The notes: a model not told the origin generated them from the letters alone. Positions 7,283 to 15,345 are shown, counted from the first letter of the stretch. The stretch: 15,967 bases of DNA from Bacteroidota bacterium (GCA_947450015.1 CANFUB010000029.1:1-15967); one strand, 5' to 3'. Translations and numbers: made by a program.

Positions 7283-9676
7283 TTATCGCTTCTTAAATTT
7301 CTTAGTCAATTTAGCAAGCAAACCATTCTTCTTGTCATTATCGTCATCATAATAACCATAACCATAGCCATAGCCATAGTTATTGCCGTACTTATTGCCA
7401 TAGGTATTCGATTTATTGACATCATTAATAACAACAGATAGGTTCGTATAATTCTTGCTTTTATAAAGATTATTAATATTGCTAATGACAATTTCTTTCG
7501 AGAATCCTGAACGCACTACATAGATTGATAAATCACATTTTTTAAATACATTATTGGCATCGGTAACCAACCCTATTGGCGGATTATCTGCCATGATAAT
7601 ATCATAATCTTGGTGTAAATTATCTAATAAATCATCAAATTCCTTCTTCAATAACAATTCATTCGGGTTAGGTGGAATAGGCCCAGAGGTAATAAAATCG
7701 AGATTCTTTAAACTCGATTTGTGTATTGTATTGCGCCATTCAGAAATACCCGATAAAATAGAGCTTATGCCTTCCTTATTTTCAACGTTAAAACCAACGT
7801 GGATTTTTGGCTTACGCATATCTAAATCTAACACTACAACTCTTTTGCCAGTTAAGGCAAGAATGGCCGCAAAATTAATTGCAAAAAATGTTTTACCCTC
7901 GCCACTAATAGTAGAGGTTACACCAAAAATTTGTTTAGATTTTTTGGGCAACATAAAATCTGAATTTGTCCGTATAGCCCTTAGAGATTCACTAATTGAA
8001 GATTTAGGATTACCATCCACCACAAGCGTAGATGCAGGCATTTTTTTCTGGTAAGTTGGTATTGATCCTAAAATTGGCGCTATCAGCTTATTCTCTATTT
8101 GTTTTTGAGAATAAATAACATTCATTAAAAGATACTTCGCAACAATGTAAATAACGATTGGTAGAATGCCAATGATGATAAACAAGGACCAAATTTTAGT
8201 TCTGTTAGGCGAAATTGGAATGTCTGAAACCGATGCCTCGCTTAAAATTATAAATTCGGGAACTGTTCCTGCCTTTGATATTTGGTACTCGATTTGCTTT
8301 TCAACCAATGAGAGATAAAATTTTTCGTAGAGCGAGTTAAAGCGCTTTAATCGATCAAACTCCGTTTTTTTGGAAGGAAGTGTTGAATATTGCCCTTTTA
8401 ATTCAGCAATTTTTTTGCTAATTAAGGCTGTTTTTTCTGCAATGTTCTTTTTACTCTCCTTTACAAAATTCAAAATTTGAGATTTAACAATGGAGATTTC
8501 TAGCTCAATTTTTCTGTAAGGTAGTGTTACTTCCTTATTTGAAATTTTTAACAATTCACGTTGTTTAAAAAGGTTATTTAATTCATTTATGCCATTGGCT
8601 ATTTCCTTGTTCTCAACGCCATATACTAAGGGTACAATATTGTCCTTGCTTTCATCTTTTTGAATAAATTCTAAGATGCCATCAGTTGATTGTGCTGATT
8701 GACTTATTTCGAATTTACTTTTTTCTAATTCATCAAGCTCATTTCCTATCAGTGCAAATTCTGCTTCAGGAGCCGAAGTACCAGAAGATTTTACAAAATT
8801 TTCAATATCATTTTCATATTTATCAAGTTTGTTAGCGGTCTCCTCAATTTGAGATTGAATGTATAACAAGGTTTGCTCTTGTGATTTTTGCTTCTTCTCT
8901 AAAGAGTGCTTTAAATAGACAGTATCAAATGCATTTACAATAACACGTGCCTTTTCTTTGTTAAAATCTGTAAATGATATTTGAATGGTCCTTGCCTCAT
9001 CATTGGATGCAATTACACTAAGATTGCTGATAATTGCGCTTATTAGGCTATTCTTACTATTTAGGCGAAAATAGTAATTCTTTTGATCCTCAATTGATGT
9101 TACGCCTTTATCAAATAAAAGCGCAAATTTAAATTGCCCCATTGTGACAATATCACCGATTTTATGCGTTTGTGTTTCGCCATCTTTATTGTCCATTTCA
9201 GAAATCTGATACTGCAGATTATCTAAAAATGAAACTGCAAAATTCCGATCGTAAGGGGTGTACTTTGGATCAGAAAGTATTTGCACTTTGAATGGTGAAT
9301 TTCTGAAAATTTCTGTTGTTTGGATATTTCCTATCGCATAATACGAGGTAGATAAGTCTACTATATTGAGTACATCTTGCGCAACAAGTGGCGAGCGTAT
9401 TAATTCAATTTCACCTGAAAGATTGTCATTCTGAGCGTTCGAAAGACTGTTCAACCCAATGTTTGAAGCCTCCTTTTGTATTTCTAATTTTATTAGGGAA
9501 GAGGCCTTGTATACTGGCTTTGTATACTTAAGGTAATAATAGCTTCCTATAATTGATAAAAGAATCGAAATGGGAATCCAATACCATTTCTTTTTTAAAA
9601 TTAGTATAAGTTTTTGAATATCAAATTCAATATTGGCTGATTCAATATTCTCAACATTTAAATTATCATCTTTCAT
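7283..9676 (-). CDS. Wzc-type polysaccharide co-polymerase / BY tyrosine autokinase
   Basis: A 797-residue inner-membrane protein joining a Wzz chain-length domain to a cytoplasmic tyrosine kinase. Membrane span 1 is at about 33-48 and span 2 at about 496-517, preceded by the usual P-x-x-P/PNR motif (487-491). Between them lies a periplasmic region with a long coiled coil (about 255-465). The kinase domain has Walker A SGEGKT (591-596), Walker A' VVVLDLDMRKP (613-623) and Walker B DIIMADNPP (692-700). The tail is a tyrosine cluster at 759, 763, 767, 769, 771, 773, 775 and 776, set in Gly/Asn repeats, then an acidic-basic end. It overlaps the Wza-like gene by one base (TAATG). Cyclic autophosphorylation of the tail is known to control capsule and exopolysaccharide length; the same role is expected here. 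Confidence 0.95.
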   Translation of the reverse strand: MKDDNLNVENIESANIEFDIQKLILILKKKWYWIPISILLSIIGSYYYLKYTKPVYKASSLIKLEIQKEASNIGLNSLSNAQNDNLSGEIELIRSPLVAQDVLNIVDLSTSYYAIGNIQTTEIFRNSPFKVQILSDPKYTPYDRNFAVSFLDNLQYQISEMDNKDGETQTHKIGDIVTMGQFKFALLFDKGVTSIEDQKNYYFRLNSKNSLISAIISNLSVIASNDEARTIQISFTDFNKEKARVIVNAFDTVYLKHSLEKKQKSQEQTLLYIQSQIEETANKLDKYENDIENFVKSSGTSAPEAEFALIGNELDELEKSKFEISQSAQSTDGILEFIQKDESKDNIVPLVYGVENKEIANGINELNNLFKQRELLKISNKEVTLPYRKIELEISIVKSQILNFVKESKKNIAEKTALISKKIAELKGQYSTLPSKKTEFDRLKRFNSLYEKFYLSLVEKQIEYQISKAGTVPEFIILSEASVSDIPISPNRTKIWSLFIIIGILPIVIYIVAKYLLMNVIYSQKQIENKLIAPILGSIPTYQKKMPASTLVVDGNPKSSISESLRAIRTNSDFMLPKKSKQIFGVTSTISGEGKTFFAINFAAILALTGKRVVVLDLDMRKPKIHVGFNVENKEGISSILSGISEWRNTIHKSSLKNLDFITSGPIPPNPNELLLKKEFDDLLDNLHQDYDIIMADNPPIGLVTDANNVFKKCDLSIYVVRSGFSKEIVISNINNLYKSKNYTNLSVVINDVNKSNTYGNKYGNNYGYGYGYGYYDDDNDKKNGLLAKLTKKFKKR
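7353..7380 (-). repeat. Hexanucleotide tandem repeat in the kinase tyrosine tail
   Basis: On the plus strand, ATAACC, ATAACC, ATAGCC, ATAGCC, ATAG form about 4.7 copies of a 6-bp unit. On the coding strand each unit adds one Gly-Tyr pair, giving the alternating GY run at residues 767-775 of the tyrosine kinase. Changes in copy number keep the frame but change the number of phosphorylatable tyrosines. Confidence 0.85.
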
Positions 9677-10506
9677 TATTTGGCAACTAATGTATTAACT
9701 AAGATTGAAAATGTAACAAGTACTTGGACGATATTGATGATAAAAATATTATCTCTAATACCTTCAGCAACAGGCCTTCTCACCGGTTCTATATAAATAA
9801 TATCATCTGGTTTTAAACTGATAATCGAACTTTTCATATCGGCGATGGTTCTTAAGTTTACGATTGTAATTTCAGGGTTCTTTAAATCACCACGAACAAT
9901 TCTAATATTATAACCTTTAGAATTGTTATCAACTCCACCGTACAAAGCGATGGCTTCAAGTAGATTCATTGTAGGACTTGTGAAAGGAACTATTTGACCA
10001 CCTTTTCCACCCAAAATAATGATCTTTTTATTGACAACTTTTGAAATAACATAAACCTCGTTATAATAGGTTTCAAATTTAGAGGAAAGTAAACTGTCTA
10101 ATTGTGACATTTTTAATCCCATCACCATTTGCTTACCGATAACTGGAAAATGACAAATTCCTGCTTCAGAAACTTCAAATGATGGTTTATCATTAGACAC
10201 AGCATTAAGGTCTCCTATAGCTGAAGTAGCAATGAGCTTACCCGATGGATCAATAATATTTTCTCCTGCGTTGGTATAGAGTGTAAATTGAATCTTATCA
10301 CCAATTTTAATGGGATAATCAATAATTGTTTTTTGATATTCCGACTTCCAATTGATTTCTTCTTTATCGGCTTGCAACAATACGTTTGAAGTGTATGATT
10401 TGCATCCAGGCAAAAGGACAATCGCCAACATAGTAAAGGCGAATAACTTCATGCCTTTTACAATCTTATTATTTGGAGAAAAAAATACTATTTTTTCTTG
10501 CTTCAT
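9676..10506 (-). CDS. Wza/BexD-type polysaccharide export outer-membrane lipoprotein
   Basis: A 276-residue polysaccharide biosynthesis/export protein that should form the outer-membrane end of the export channel and contact the Wzc-type kinase. The signal peptide ends in lipobox LPGC with the lipidated Cys at 35. The poly-export domain runs about 62-160 (DYPIKIGDKIQFTLY at its start) and is followed by an SLBB-like segment (about 162-245, NLLEAIALYGG and LKPDDIIYIEP). A hydrophobic C-terminal helix (253-276) could be the membrane-crossing helix known for Wza. The start at 10506 overlaps the rfbA stop (ATGA), favouring coupled translation. An alternative Met at residue 19 (10452) would give a more usual signal peptide length. 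Its stop overlaps the kinase start by one base. Confidence 0.92.
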   Translation of the reverse strand: MKQEKIVFFSPNNKIVKGMKLFAFTMLAIVLLPGCKSYTSNVLLQADKEEINWKSEYQKTIIDYPIKIGDKIQFTLYTNAGENIIDPSGKLIATSAIGDLNAVSNDKPSFEVSEAGICHFPVIGKQMVMGLKMSQLDSLLSSKFETYYNEVYVISKVVNKKIIILGGKGGQIVPFTSPTMNLLEAIALYGGVDNNSKGYNIRIVRGDLKNPEITIVNLRTIADMKSSIISLKPDDIIYIEPVRRPVAEGIRDNIFIINIVQVLVTFSILVNTLVAK

Positions 10507-11366
10507 TTTTTTAATAGTTTAATTAAATATTCACCATAACCACTTTTAACAAGCGGTTGTGCTATTTTTTCTAGTTGTTCGTTGCCGATATAACCCATTC
10601 TCCAAGCTACCTCTTCAATACTTCCTATTTTCCATCCTTGGCGCTCTTCGATTACCTGAACGAATTGTCCAGCTTGCATCAAGCTATTAAAAGTACCTGT
10701 ATCAAGCCAAGCTGTGCCACGTTGCAAGATGCCAACTTTTAATTTTCCGCGTTTTAAATATTCTTTATTGACATCTGTAATTTCATATTCTCCTCTAGGT
10801 GATGGTTGTAAATTTTTAGCAATTTCAACAACATCATTATCGTAAAAATATAGGCCTGGAACTGCATAATTTGATTTTGGATGCAATGGCTTTTCTTCGA
10901 TGCTTATGGCTACATTGTTTTCATCAAATTCTACAACGCCATATCTTTCTGGATCGCTTACATGGTAAGCATAAATTACACCGCCTGTTGGATCATTATT
11001 TGATTGTAAAAGCGATTGCAATGAGGAGCCAAAGAAAATATTATCTCCGAGAATAAGTGCAACTTTTTCTTTGCCAATAAACTTTTCGCCTATGACAAAT
11101 GCTTGGGCTAAACCATTGGGAATAGCTTGCTCTGCATAAGAGAATTCACAACCCAATTGTTTCCCATCGCCAAGTAATTTTTGAAAATGCGGCAAATCAT
11201 GGGGTGTAGAAATGATTAAAATTTCTTTAATTCCAGCCATCATCAAGGTTGACAGTGGATAATAAATCATAGGCTTGTCATATACAGGCATCATTTGCTT
11301 ACTTACAGCAAGTGTTAATGGATGTAATCGGGTGCCACTGCCTCCAGCTAAAATTATTCCTTTCAT
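10503..11366 (-). CDS. rfbA: Glucose-1-phosphate thymidylyltransferase (RfbA/RmlA)
   Basis: A 287-residue cytoplasmic nucleotidyltransferase that makes dTDP-glucose from dTTP and glucose-1-phosphate, the first step towards dTDP-6-deoxy sugars. The nucleotide-binding motif GGSGTRLHPLT is at 8-18. KQMMPVYDKPMIYYPLSTLM (23-42) is characteristic of RmlA, and LGDNIFFG (107-113) carries the metal-binding aspartate D108. The length matches the short RmlA class (about 290). It follows rfbB by 14 bp and overlaps the export lipoprotein gene through an ATGA stop-start. The protein is complete with no unusual residues. The pair rfbA-rfbB here is not accompanied by rfbC or rfbD. Confidence 0.98.
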   Translation of the reverse strand: MKGIILAGGSGTRLHPLTLAVSKQMMPVYDKPMIYYPLSTLMMAGIKEILIISTPHDLPHFQKLLGDGKQLGCEFSYAEQAIPNGLAQAFVIGEKFIGKEKVALILGDNIFFGSSLQSLLQSNNDPTGGVIYAYHVSDPERYGVVEFDENNVAISIEEKPLHPKSNYAVPGLYFYDNDVVEIAKNLQPSPRGEYEITDVNKEYLKRGKLKVGILQRGTAWLDTGTFNSLMQAGQFVQVIEERQGWKIGSIEEVAWRMGYIGNEQLEKIAQPLVKSGYGEYLIKLLKK

Positions 11367-11380
11367 ATTCTTTGCTTTTT

Positions 11381-12439
11381 TTATCTGCTTGCGTACATAG
11401 ATTGATAGTATTGTTGGTAGTTACCTGTGGTAACATTCTTTAGCCATTCTTGATTTGCCAAATACCAATCAACTGTTTTTTCTAATCCTTGTTCAAAAGT
11501 AACTGAGGGTTCCCATCCTAATTCATTCATTAATTTACTGGCATCAATAGCATACCTAAAATCATGACCCGCTCTGTCTGTTACATAACTTATTAATTTT
11601 TCAGATTCACCAGTTTCTCTTCCAAGTTTTCTATCCATTAATTGGCATAAAAACTTTACGAGTTCGATATTTTGCCATTCATTATTACCTCCTATATTGT
11701 AGGTTTCACCATTGCTTCCTTTGTGGTAAATATCATCAATAGCGCGTGCATGGTCCTCAACAAATAACCAGTCTCTTACATTTTCACCCTTACCATAAAC
11801 AGGCAATGGTTTATTGTTCATAATATTATTAATCATCAATGGAATTAATTTTTCCGGAAAATGATGTGAGCCATAATTATTGCTGCAATTAGAGATTTTA
11901 ACTTGCATTCCATAGGTATGGTGGTATGCTCTTACGAAATGGTCGCTCGATGCCTTAGATGCAGAGTATGGAGAGTTTGGACTGTAGGCTGTAGTCTCTA
12001 AAAATTTACCTTCATCACCCAATTGGCCATATACCTCATCTGTACTTACGTGGTAAAAGATTTTATCGGCATATTGATTATGCCAAATGCTTTTTGCCGC
12101 GTTTAATAAATTGACAGTGCCAACCACATTGGTTAATACAAACTCTAATGGATTTGAAATAGAGCGGTCAACATGTGATTCTGCTGCCAAGTGTATTACG
12201 CCATCAAATTGATGTTCATGAAACAAGTGTTGAATAAATTCAGCATCAGTAATGTCGCCTTTTACAAAATGATAATTGGATTTATTTTCAATGTCTTTTA
12301 AATTTTCCAAGTTTCCTGCATAGGTTAATTTATCTAAATTGTAAATCTCATACGATGGGTAATGATTAACAAATCGTCTTACCACATGTGAGCCTATAAA
12401 ACCTGCACCACCTGTTATTAATATTTTTTTTGTCGTCAT
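11381..12439 (-). CDS. rfbB: dTDP-glucose 4,6-dehydratase (RfbB/RmlB)
   Basis: A 352-residue NAD-dependent short-chain dehydrogenase/reductase that turns dTDP-glucose into dTDP-4-keto-6-deoxyglucose. The NAD-binding glycine motif GGAGFIGSH is at 10-18. HLAAESHVDRS (83-93) and STDEVYG (132-138, with catalytic D134 and E135) are typical of the dehydratase. The catalytic pair is Y158 and K162 (YSASK). Length is normal for the family. The ATG at 12439 comes 17 bp after the stop of the FKBP gene, with no obvious promoter between, so transcription from upstream is likely. The product is a branch point for rhamnose, fucosamine-type or amino deoxy sugars. Which one is used cannot be decided from this window. 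Confidence 0.98.
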   Translation of the reverse strand: MTTKKILITGGAGFIGSHVVRRFVNHYPSYEIYNLDKLTYAGNLENLKDIENKSNYHFVKGDITDAEFIQHLFHEHQFDGVIHLAAESHVDRSISNPLEFVLTNVVGTVNLLNAAKSIWHNQYADKIFYHVSTDEVYGQLGDEGKFLETTAYSPNSPYSASKASSDHFVRAYHHTYGMQVKISNCSNNYGSHHFPEKLIPLMINNIMNNKPLPVYGKGENVRDWLFVEDHARAIDDIYHKGSNGETYNIGGNNEWQNIELVKFLCQLMDRKLGRETGESEKLISYVTDRAGHDFRYAIDASKLMNELGWEPSVTFEQGLEKTVDWYLANQEWLKNVTTGNYQQYYQSMYASR

Positions 12440-12456
12440 TTTCGTGTGTTTAAGTT

Positions 12457-13251
12457 TTATTGCAAATCTTCTAAATACATATCGAAAATAAGTGTGGCAT
12501 TGGGCGGAATAACGCCAGGATATCCTTTTTCACCATAAGCTAAATAGGCTGGAATAATTACCCTTACCTTCATTCCTTTGTTCATTAATGGCAATATTTC
12601 TCTCCAGCCACCAATAACACTTGCACCAACTACAGGCAATTTAAAAGGCTCAAATGTGCCAAAATTACCATCAAATTTTTCGCCAGTTGTTAAATAGCCA
12701 GCGTAGTAAATAGTGGCCGTTTGACCCTCTTTCGCTTTATTAGTTTTATCGCCAGCATTAATTACAATATATTTCAATCCTGATTTTAACTTTACTGTAT
12801 CTTTTCCCTTGCCACTATATGCTGTATACGCTACTGGCTTTTTGACACTCACTAGTTCCACTTCAAAAATTAAAGTTGAGTTAGGAGGAATATCCCCCAA
12901 ATCTTGTGCACCATAACCAAGTTCAGAAGGAATAATAAGCGTAGCTGATTCGCCAGTCTTTAAATATGAAAATCCTTCATCCCAACCTGGAATGACTTGC
13001 TGAGCGGCAAGTATAAATGAGAATGTTTGATTGCGGTCCTTAGAACTATCAAATTTCTTACCATTGGTGAGTGTTCCAGTGTAGTGCGCTTCTATCTGAT
13101 CGCCTGCAGCTGGTGCAATGCCCTTTGGATTCTTCTTAGTAATTACATAGCGTAAACCCGTTTTTGTGGTTACAGTATCATTTTTTATGACTTCGGCTTT
13201 TGCAAAACCAATGGTCAGAAATAGGAACAATAGGTTAATCGTTTTTTTCAT
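12457..13251 (-). CDS. Secreted double-domain FKBP-type peptidyl-prolyl isomerase
   Basis: A 264-residue exported prolyl cis-trans isomerase with two FKBP domains. A signal peptide spans about 1-19 (MKKTINLLFLFLTIGFAKA, AKA-type cleavage site). Domain 1 (about 45-136) retains active-site residues Y57, F67-D68, V86-I87, W90, Y113 and F129. Domain 2 (about 172-263) retains Y183, F193-D194, V212-I213, W216, Y239 and F256. Both domains therefore look catalytically competent. No lipobox is present, so it is probably periplasmic. The start codon directly follows the stop of the preceding FKBP-like lipoprotein gene (TAAATG), so the two are surely co-translated. It probably assists folding of envelope proteins; a specific link with the polysaccharide genes downstream is not shown. 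Confidence 0.93.
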   Translation of the reverse strand: MKKTINLLFLFLTIGFAKAEVIKNDTVTTKTGLRYVITKKNPKGIAPAAGDQIEAHYTGTLTNGKKFDSSKDRNQTFSFILAAQQVIPGWDEGFSYLKTGESATLIIPSELGYGAQDLGDIPPNSTLIFEVELVSVKKPVAYTAYSGKGKDTVKLKSGLKYIVINAGDKTNKAKEGQTATIYYAGYLTTGEKFDGNFGTFEPFKLPVVGASVIGGWREILPLMNKGMKVRVIIPAYLAYGEKGYPGVIPPNATLIFDMYLEDLQ

Positions 13252-14121
13252 TTATTCTACTTTTAAAATATTTATTTCGTATACAAGTGTTGAAAAAGGT
13301 GGTATCATTAAATCGACTCCTTTAGCGCCAAAACCTAGGTCATATGGCAAAATAAAGGTGGCTTTTTCCCCTTCTTTCATTTTTATGAGTAAATCATATA
13401 AACCAGTGGGTTGAAATTGATCACGCGAAACGCGAATAATTTGTGGTTGCCCCATGGTATAGGTATTATAAAATTCTGTGCCATCAAATAGCTTTCCAAT
13501 AAAATGAAATTTAACAATACTGTTTTCATGAATTTGCTTGGCAGTATCGGCACTCGACTTTGCATGAAATTGTGAGCGAATGCCAGTTGAGGAATCGAGT
13601 TCCATGGTTAAACCCTTTGATTTAACGTAAGTAATAATGTTTTTAACCTCTTCATTCCAGCGGGCTATTTTTTCAGTATTGATTACACTGTCTACTTGAA
13701 ATTTATTCATTCTCTTGTCCATCTTCACAATAAACTTCAAATCGCTACCAGCTTTAATATAATTCGGCAAAGACGTTTCTAATCTGGTTTTAAAGAAAAA
13801 TGAATCTGCATTGATTAAAAATTGAGCGCTATCCCCTTCGGCCATAATACCTAAAGCTTCCATTATATCCCCACCTTTATGTGTTGGAGCGACTAATAAT
13901 ATTCTATCTGGTGTTCTATTAAAATTGCTAAAAACAATTGAATCCTCAGAATTAGTAATGCTGTAATAGCATTGTAAATAATCCCCAATTGCAGGCAAGG
14001 CAGTCTTCTCGCTTCTTTTTAGAAATTTAAAACGAAGTCCGCTTTCCGTTTTAGAATATCTGTTGCAGGCACTTATGCTTGTAATAACTATAAAAAGAAT
14101 GATATAATGGATTTTACGCAT
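13252..14121 (-). CDS. FKBP-like lipoprotein with degenerate active site
   Basis: A 289-residue lipoprotein: hydrophobic signal at 5-16 and lipobox ISAC with Cys at 19. It has a recognisable FKBP domain at about 195-289 (GTEF, MKEGEKATFILPYDLGFGAKG, IPPFSTLVYEI). A weaker FKBP-like module lies at about 40-135 (GDYLQCYY, MAEGDSAQFLI). Several prolyl-isomerase residues are changed: the usual active-site Trp is Leu241 (TGLYDLL), the conserved Asp after GTEF is replaced (Y218/N219), and the usual Tyr of LGYG is Phe264. It may therefore act as a chaperone, not an isomerase. GldI of gliding Bacteroidota is an FKBP lipoprotein, but it is smaller, so I do not assign that name. It overlaps the NrnA-like gene by 8 bp and abuts the next FKBP gene with no gap. 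Confidence 0.85.
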   Translation of the reverse strand: MRKIHYIILFIVITSISACNRYSKTESGLRFKFLKRSEKTALPAIGDYLQCYYSITNSEDSIVFSNFNRTPDRILLVAPTHKGGDIMEALGIMAEGDSAQFLINADSFFFKTRLETSLPNYIKAGSDLKFIVKMDKRMNKFQVDSVINTEKIARWNEEVKNIITYVKSKGLTMELDSSTGIRSQFHAKSSADTAKQIHENSIVKFHFIGKLFDGTEFYNTYTMGQPQIIRVSRDQFQPTGLYDLLIKMKEGEKATFILPYDLGFGAKGVDLMIPPFSTLVYEINILKVE

Positions 14122-15133
14122 TGAGTTCTTGACTATATAATTTTAAATTTTCTTTTACTTGTTTTACCGTTTCTTCTAGTGTAGCAGTGCTACTTCCTCC
14201 AGCTGCATTAAAATGGCCTCCTCCGTTGAAGTGATTCATTGCAAATGCATTGGCGGCAAATTTACCCTTGCTCCTAAAACTCATCTTGACTAATTTTGAA
14301 CGATCAATCACCAATATTGCAAATTTAATACCTTCTATCCCTAATCCATAATTTACCAAACCCTCGGTATCACCTGTCTGGATATTAAACTGCTTTAACT
14401 CGTCTTTATTAATGCTTATGATGGCGGTATTATATTCTCTTAATATTTCAAGTTTCTTATTCAGTGCATAGCCTATAAACCTAACTCTGTCTTCTGTAAA
14501 ACTATCAAAAACCAAGTCGTGGATTGTAACATGATCGATGCCATAATCCATTAAATCGGCTGCTATTCTGTGCGTATTACTTGTGCAATTACTATGTCTA
14601 AAGGATCCTGTATCAGTCATTAAACCTGTGTATAAACAAGCTGCACAATCTTTATCAATATAAGAATGATTATTACTTTCTGTTATGAATCTATGGACCA
14701 ATTCACAAGTGCTGCTAGCTTTGTCATCCCAATAGGTAAGTTGCTCGAAGCCTTGTGGAAATTGATGATGATCCATCAAAATTTTTATCGCCTTACTATT
14801 GCCAACAGCCTCACCAAATTCATTGATTCTTGATAAATGATTAAAATCTAAACAAAAAATGAAATCGGCTTCCAAGGCCATTTGAGTTGCTTTTTTTTCA
14901 TTTCCCTCAAAAATAACAACCTCATTACTACCTTTCATCCAATGTAAAAATGAAGCAAAATCCGTAGGTGTTATAACTGTAGAAGCAATGCCAAAGTTTT
15001 TCAAAAACAATTGCAAACCTAAGCTCGAACCCATTGCATCTGCATCTGGCTTATGATGCGTTGTAATAATTACTTTAGGTGCCGCAACGGATTGAATTGC
15101 TTGAAGGATATCTGAAGCTTGGTGATTTGACAT
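14114..15133 (-). CDS. nrnA: NrnA-like DHH/DHHA1 phosphoesterase (oligoribonuclease / pAp phosphatase)
   Basis: A 339-residue cytoplasmic Mn-dependent phosphoesterase of the DHH family. NrnA-type members degrade very short RNA fragments and dephosphorylate pAp. Metal-binding motifs are intact: HHKPDADAMGSS (26-37), LDFNHLSR (95-102), DHH (121-123) and TDTGSFRHS (173-181). The DHHA1 substrate-binding motif GGGHFNAAGG lies near 308-317. Length is typical (about 310-345). The ATG at 15133 is the first gene of the minus-strand array. Its end overlaps the FKBP lipoprotein gene by 8 bp. The same neighbourhood (DHH phosphoesterase followed by FKBP lipoprotein and FKBP protein) is, from memory, common in Bacteroidota. 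A cyclic dinucleotide-linked role (GdpP-like) is less likely because sensory domains are absent. Confidence 0.92.
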   Translation of the reverse strand: MSNHQASDILQAIQSVAAPKVIITTHHKPDADAMGSSLGLQLFLKNFGIASTVITPTDFASFLHWMKGSNEVVIFEGNEKKATQMALEADFIFCLDFNHLSRINEFGEAVGNSKAIKILMDHHQFPQGFEQLTYWDDKASSTCELVHRFITESNNHSYIDKDCAACLYTGLMTDTGSFRHSNCTSNTHRIAADLMDYGIDHVTIHDLVFDSFTEDRVRFIGYALNKKLEILREYNTAIISINKDELKQFNIQTGDTEGLVNYGLGIEGIKFAILVIDRSKLVKMSFRSKGKFAANAFAMNHFNGGGHFNAAGGSSTATLEETVKQVKENLKLYSQELNA

Positions 15134-15146
15134 TTATTTGAGCTTG

Positions 15147-15154
15147 CAAATATG
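15147..15154 (-). promoter_or_regulatory. Weak candidate -7 element (CATATTTG) of the nrnA-led array
   Basis: On the minus strand CATATTTG differs from TAnnTTTG at the first base and is followed by C, as is often seen. It ends 13 nt before the ATG at 15133. No good -33 box is present at the expected distance. It is the best candidate close to the start of the eight-gene array. Confidence 0.3.
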
Positions 15155-15195
15155 CTTAAATATAAGTTATCTATAGTAAAATTTTTCGCCCAAAA

Positions 15196-15213
15196 GGTCA
15201 GTTTTTACTGACC
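15196..15213. promoter_or_regulatory. Perfect 18-bp palindrome GGTCAGT-TTTT-ACTGACC (possible operator)
   Basis: Two 7-bp arms (GGTCAGT and ACTGACC) flank a TTTT spacer. It stands about 63 bp upstream of the nrnA-like start codon, between divergent genes, where no terminator is needed. It is not followed by a T-run on either strand. The G+C-containing arms stand out in an AT-rich region. Binding of a dimeric regulator is possible, but nothing identifies the regulator. Confidence 0.45.
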
Positions 15214-15329
15214 AATGGCTTATTTTTAAGACATAGGCAATTTTATTACTTCTTTTCTTTTGGTTTTTTCAGTGCACGACACTCGATTTTATTAAAACTA
15301 ATAATAGAAAAAAACCTACTTTTACTTTA

Positions 15330-15345
15330 AATTGTTTTAACAATT
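15330..15345. repeat. AT-rich palindrome AATTGTT-TT-AACAATT
   Basis: Perfect 7-bp arms around a TT spacer, in the middle of the divergent intergenic region. Beyond one A/A mismatch the flanks continue as TT and AA. In DNA of this composition such a palindrome can arise by chance, so a regulatory function is only a possibility. Confidence 0.35.

Noticed and set aside
7253..7441. Plus-strand 62-codon frame encoding a very hydrophobic peptide, resembling a one-span membrane protein
   Set aside because: It is the antisense of the kinase tail and the phosphatase start; its Ile/Ala/Val run is simply the complement of the Gly-Tyr hexamer repeat.
7719..8054. Plus-strand 111-codon frame inside the tyrosine kinase gene
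   Set aside because: It is antisense to the Walker A and Walker A' region; the sense frame is clearly the coding one.
15271..15283. Hairpin AGTG-CACGA-CACT in the divergent region, as a small RNA or terminator
   Set aside because: The stem is only 4 bp; no promoter or longer pairing supports an RNA gene.
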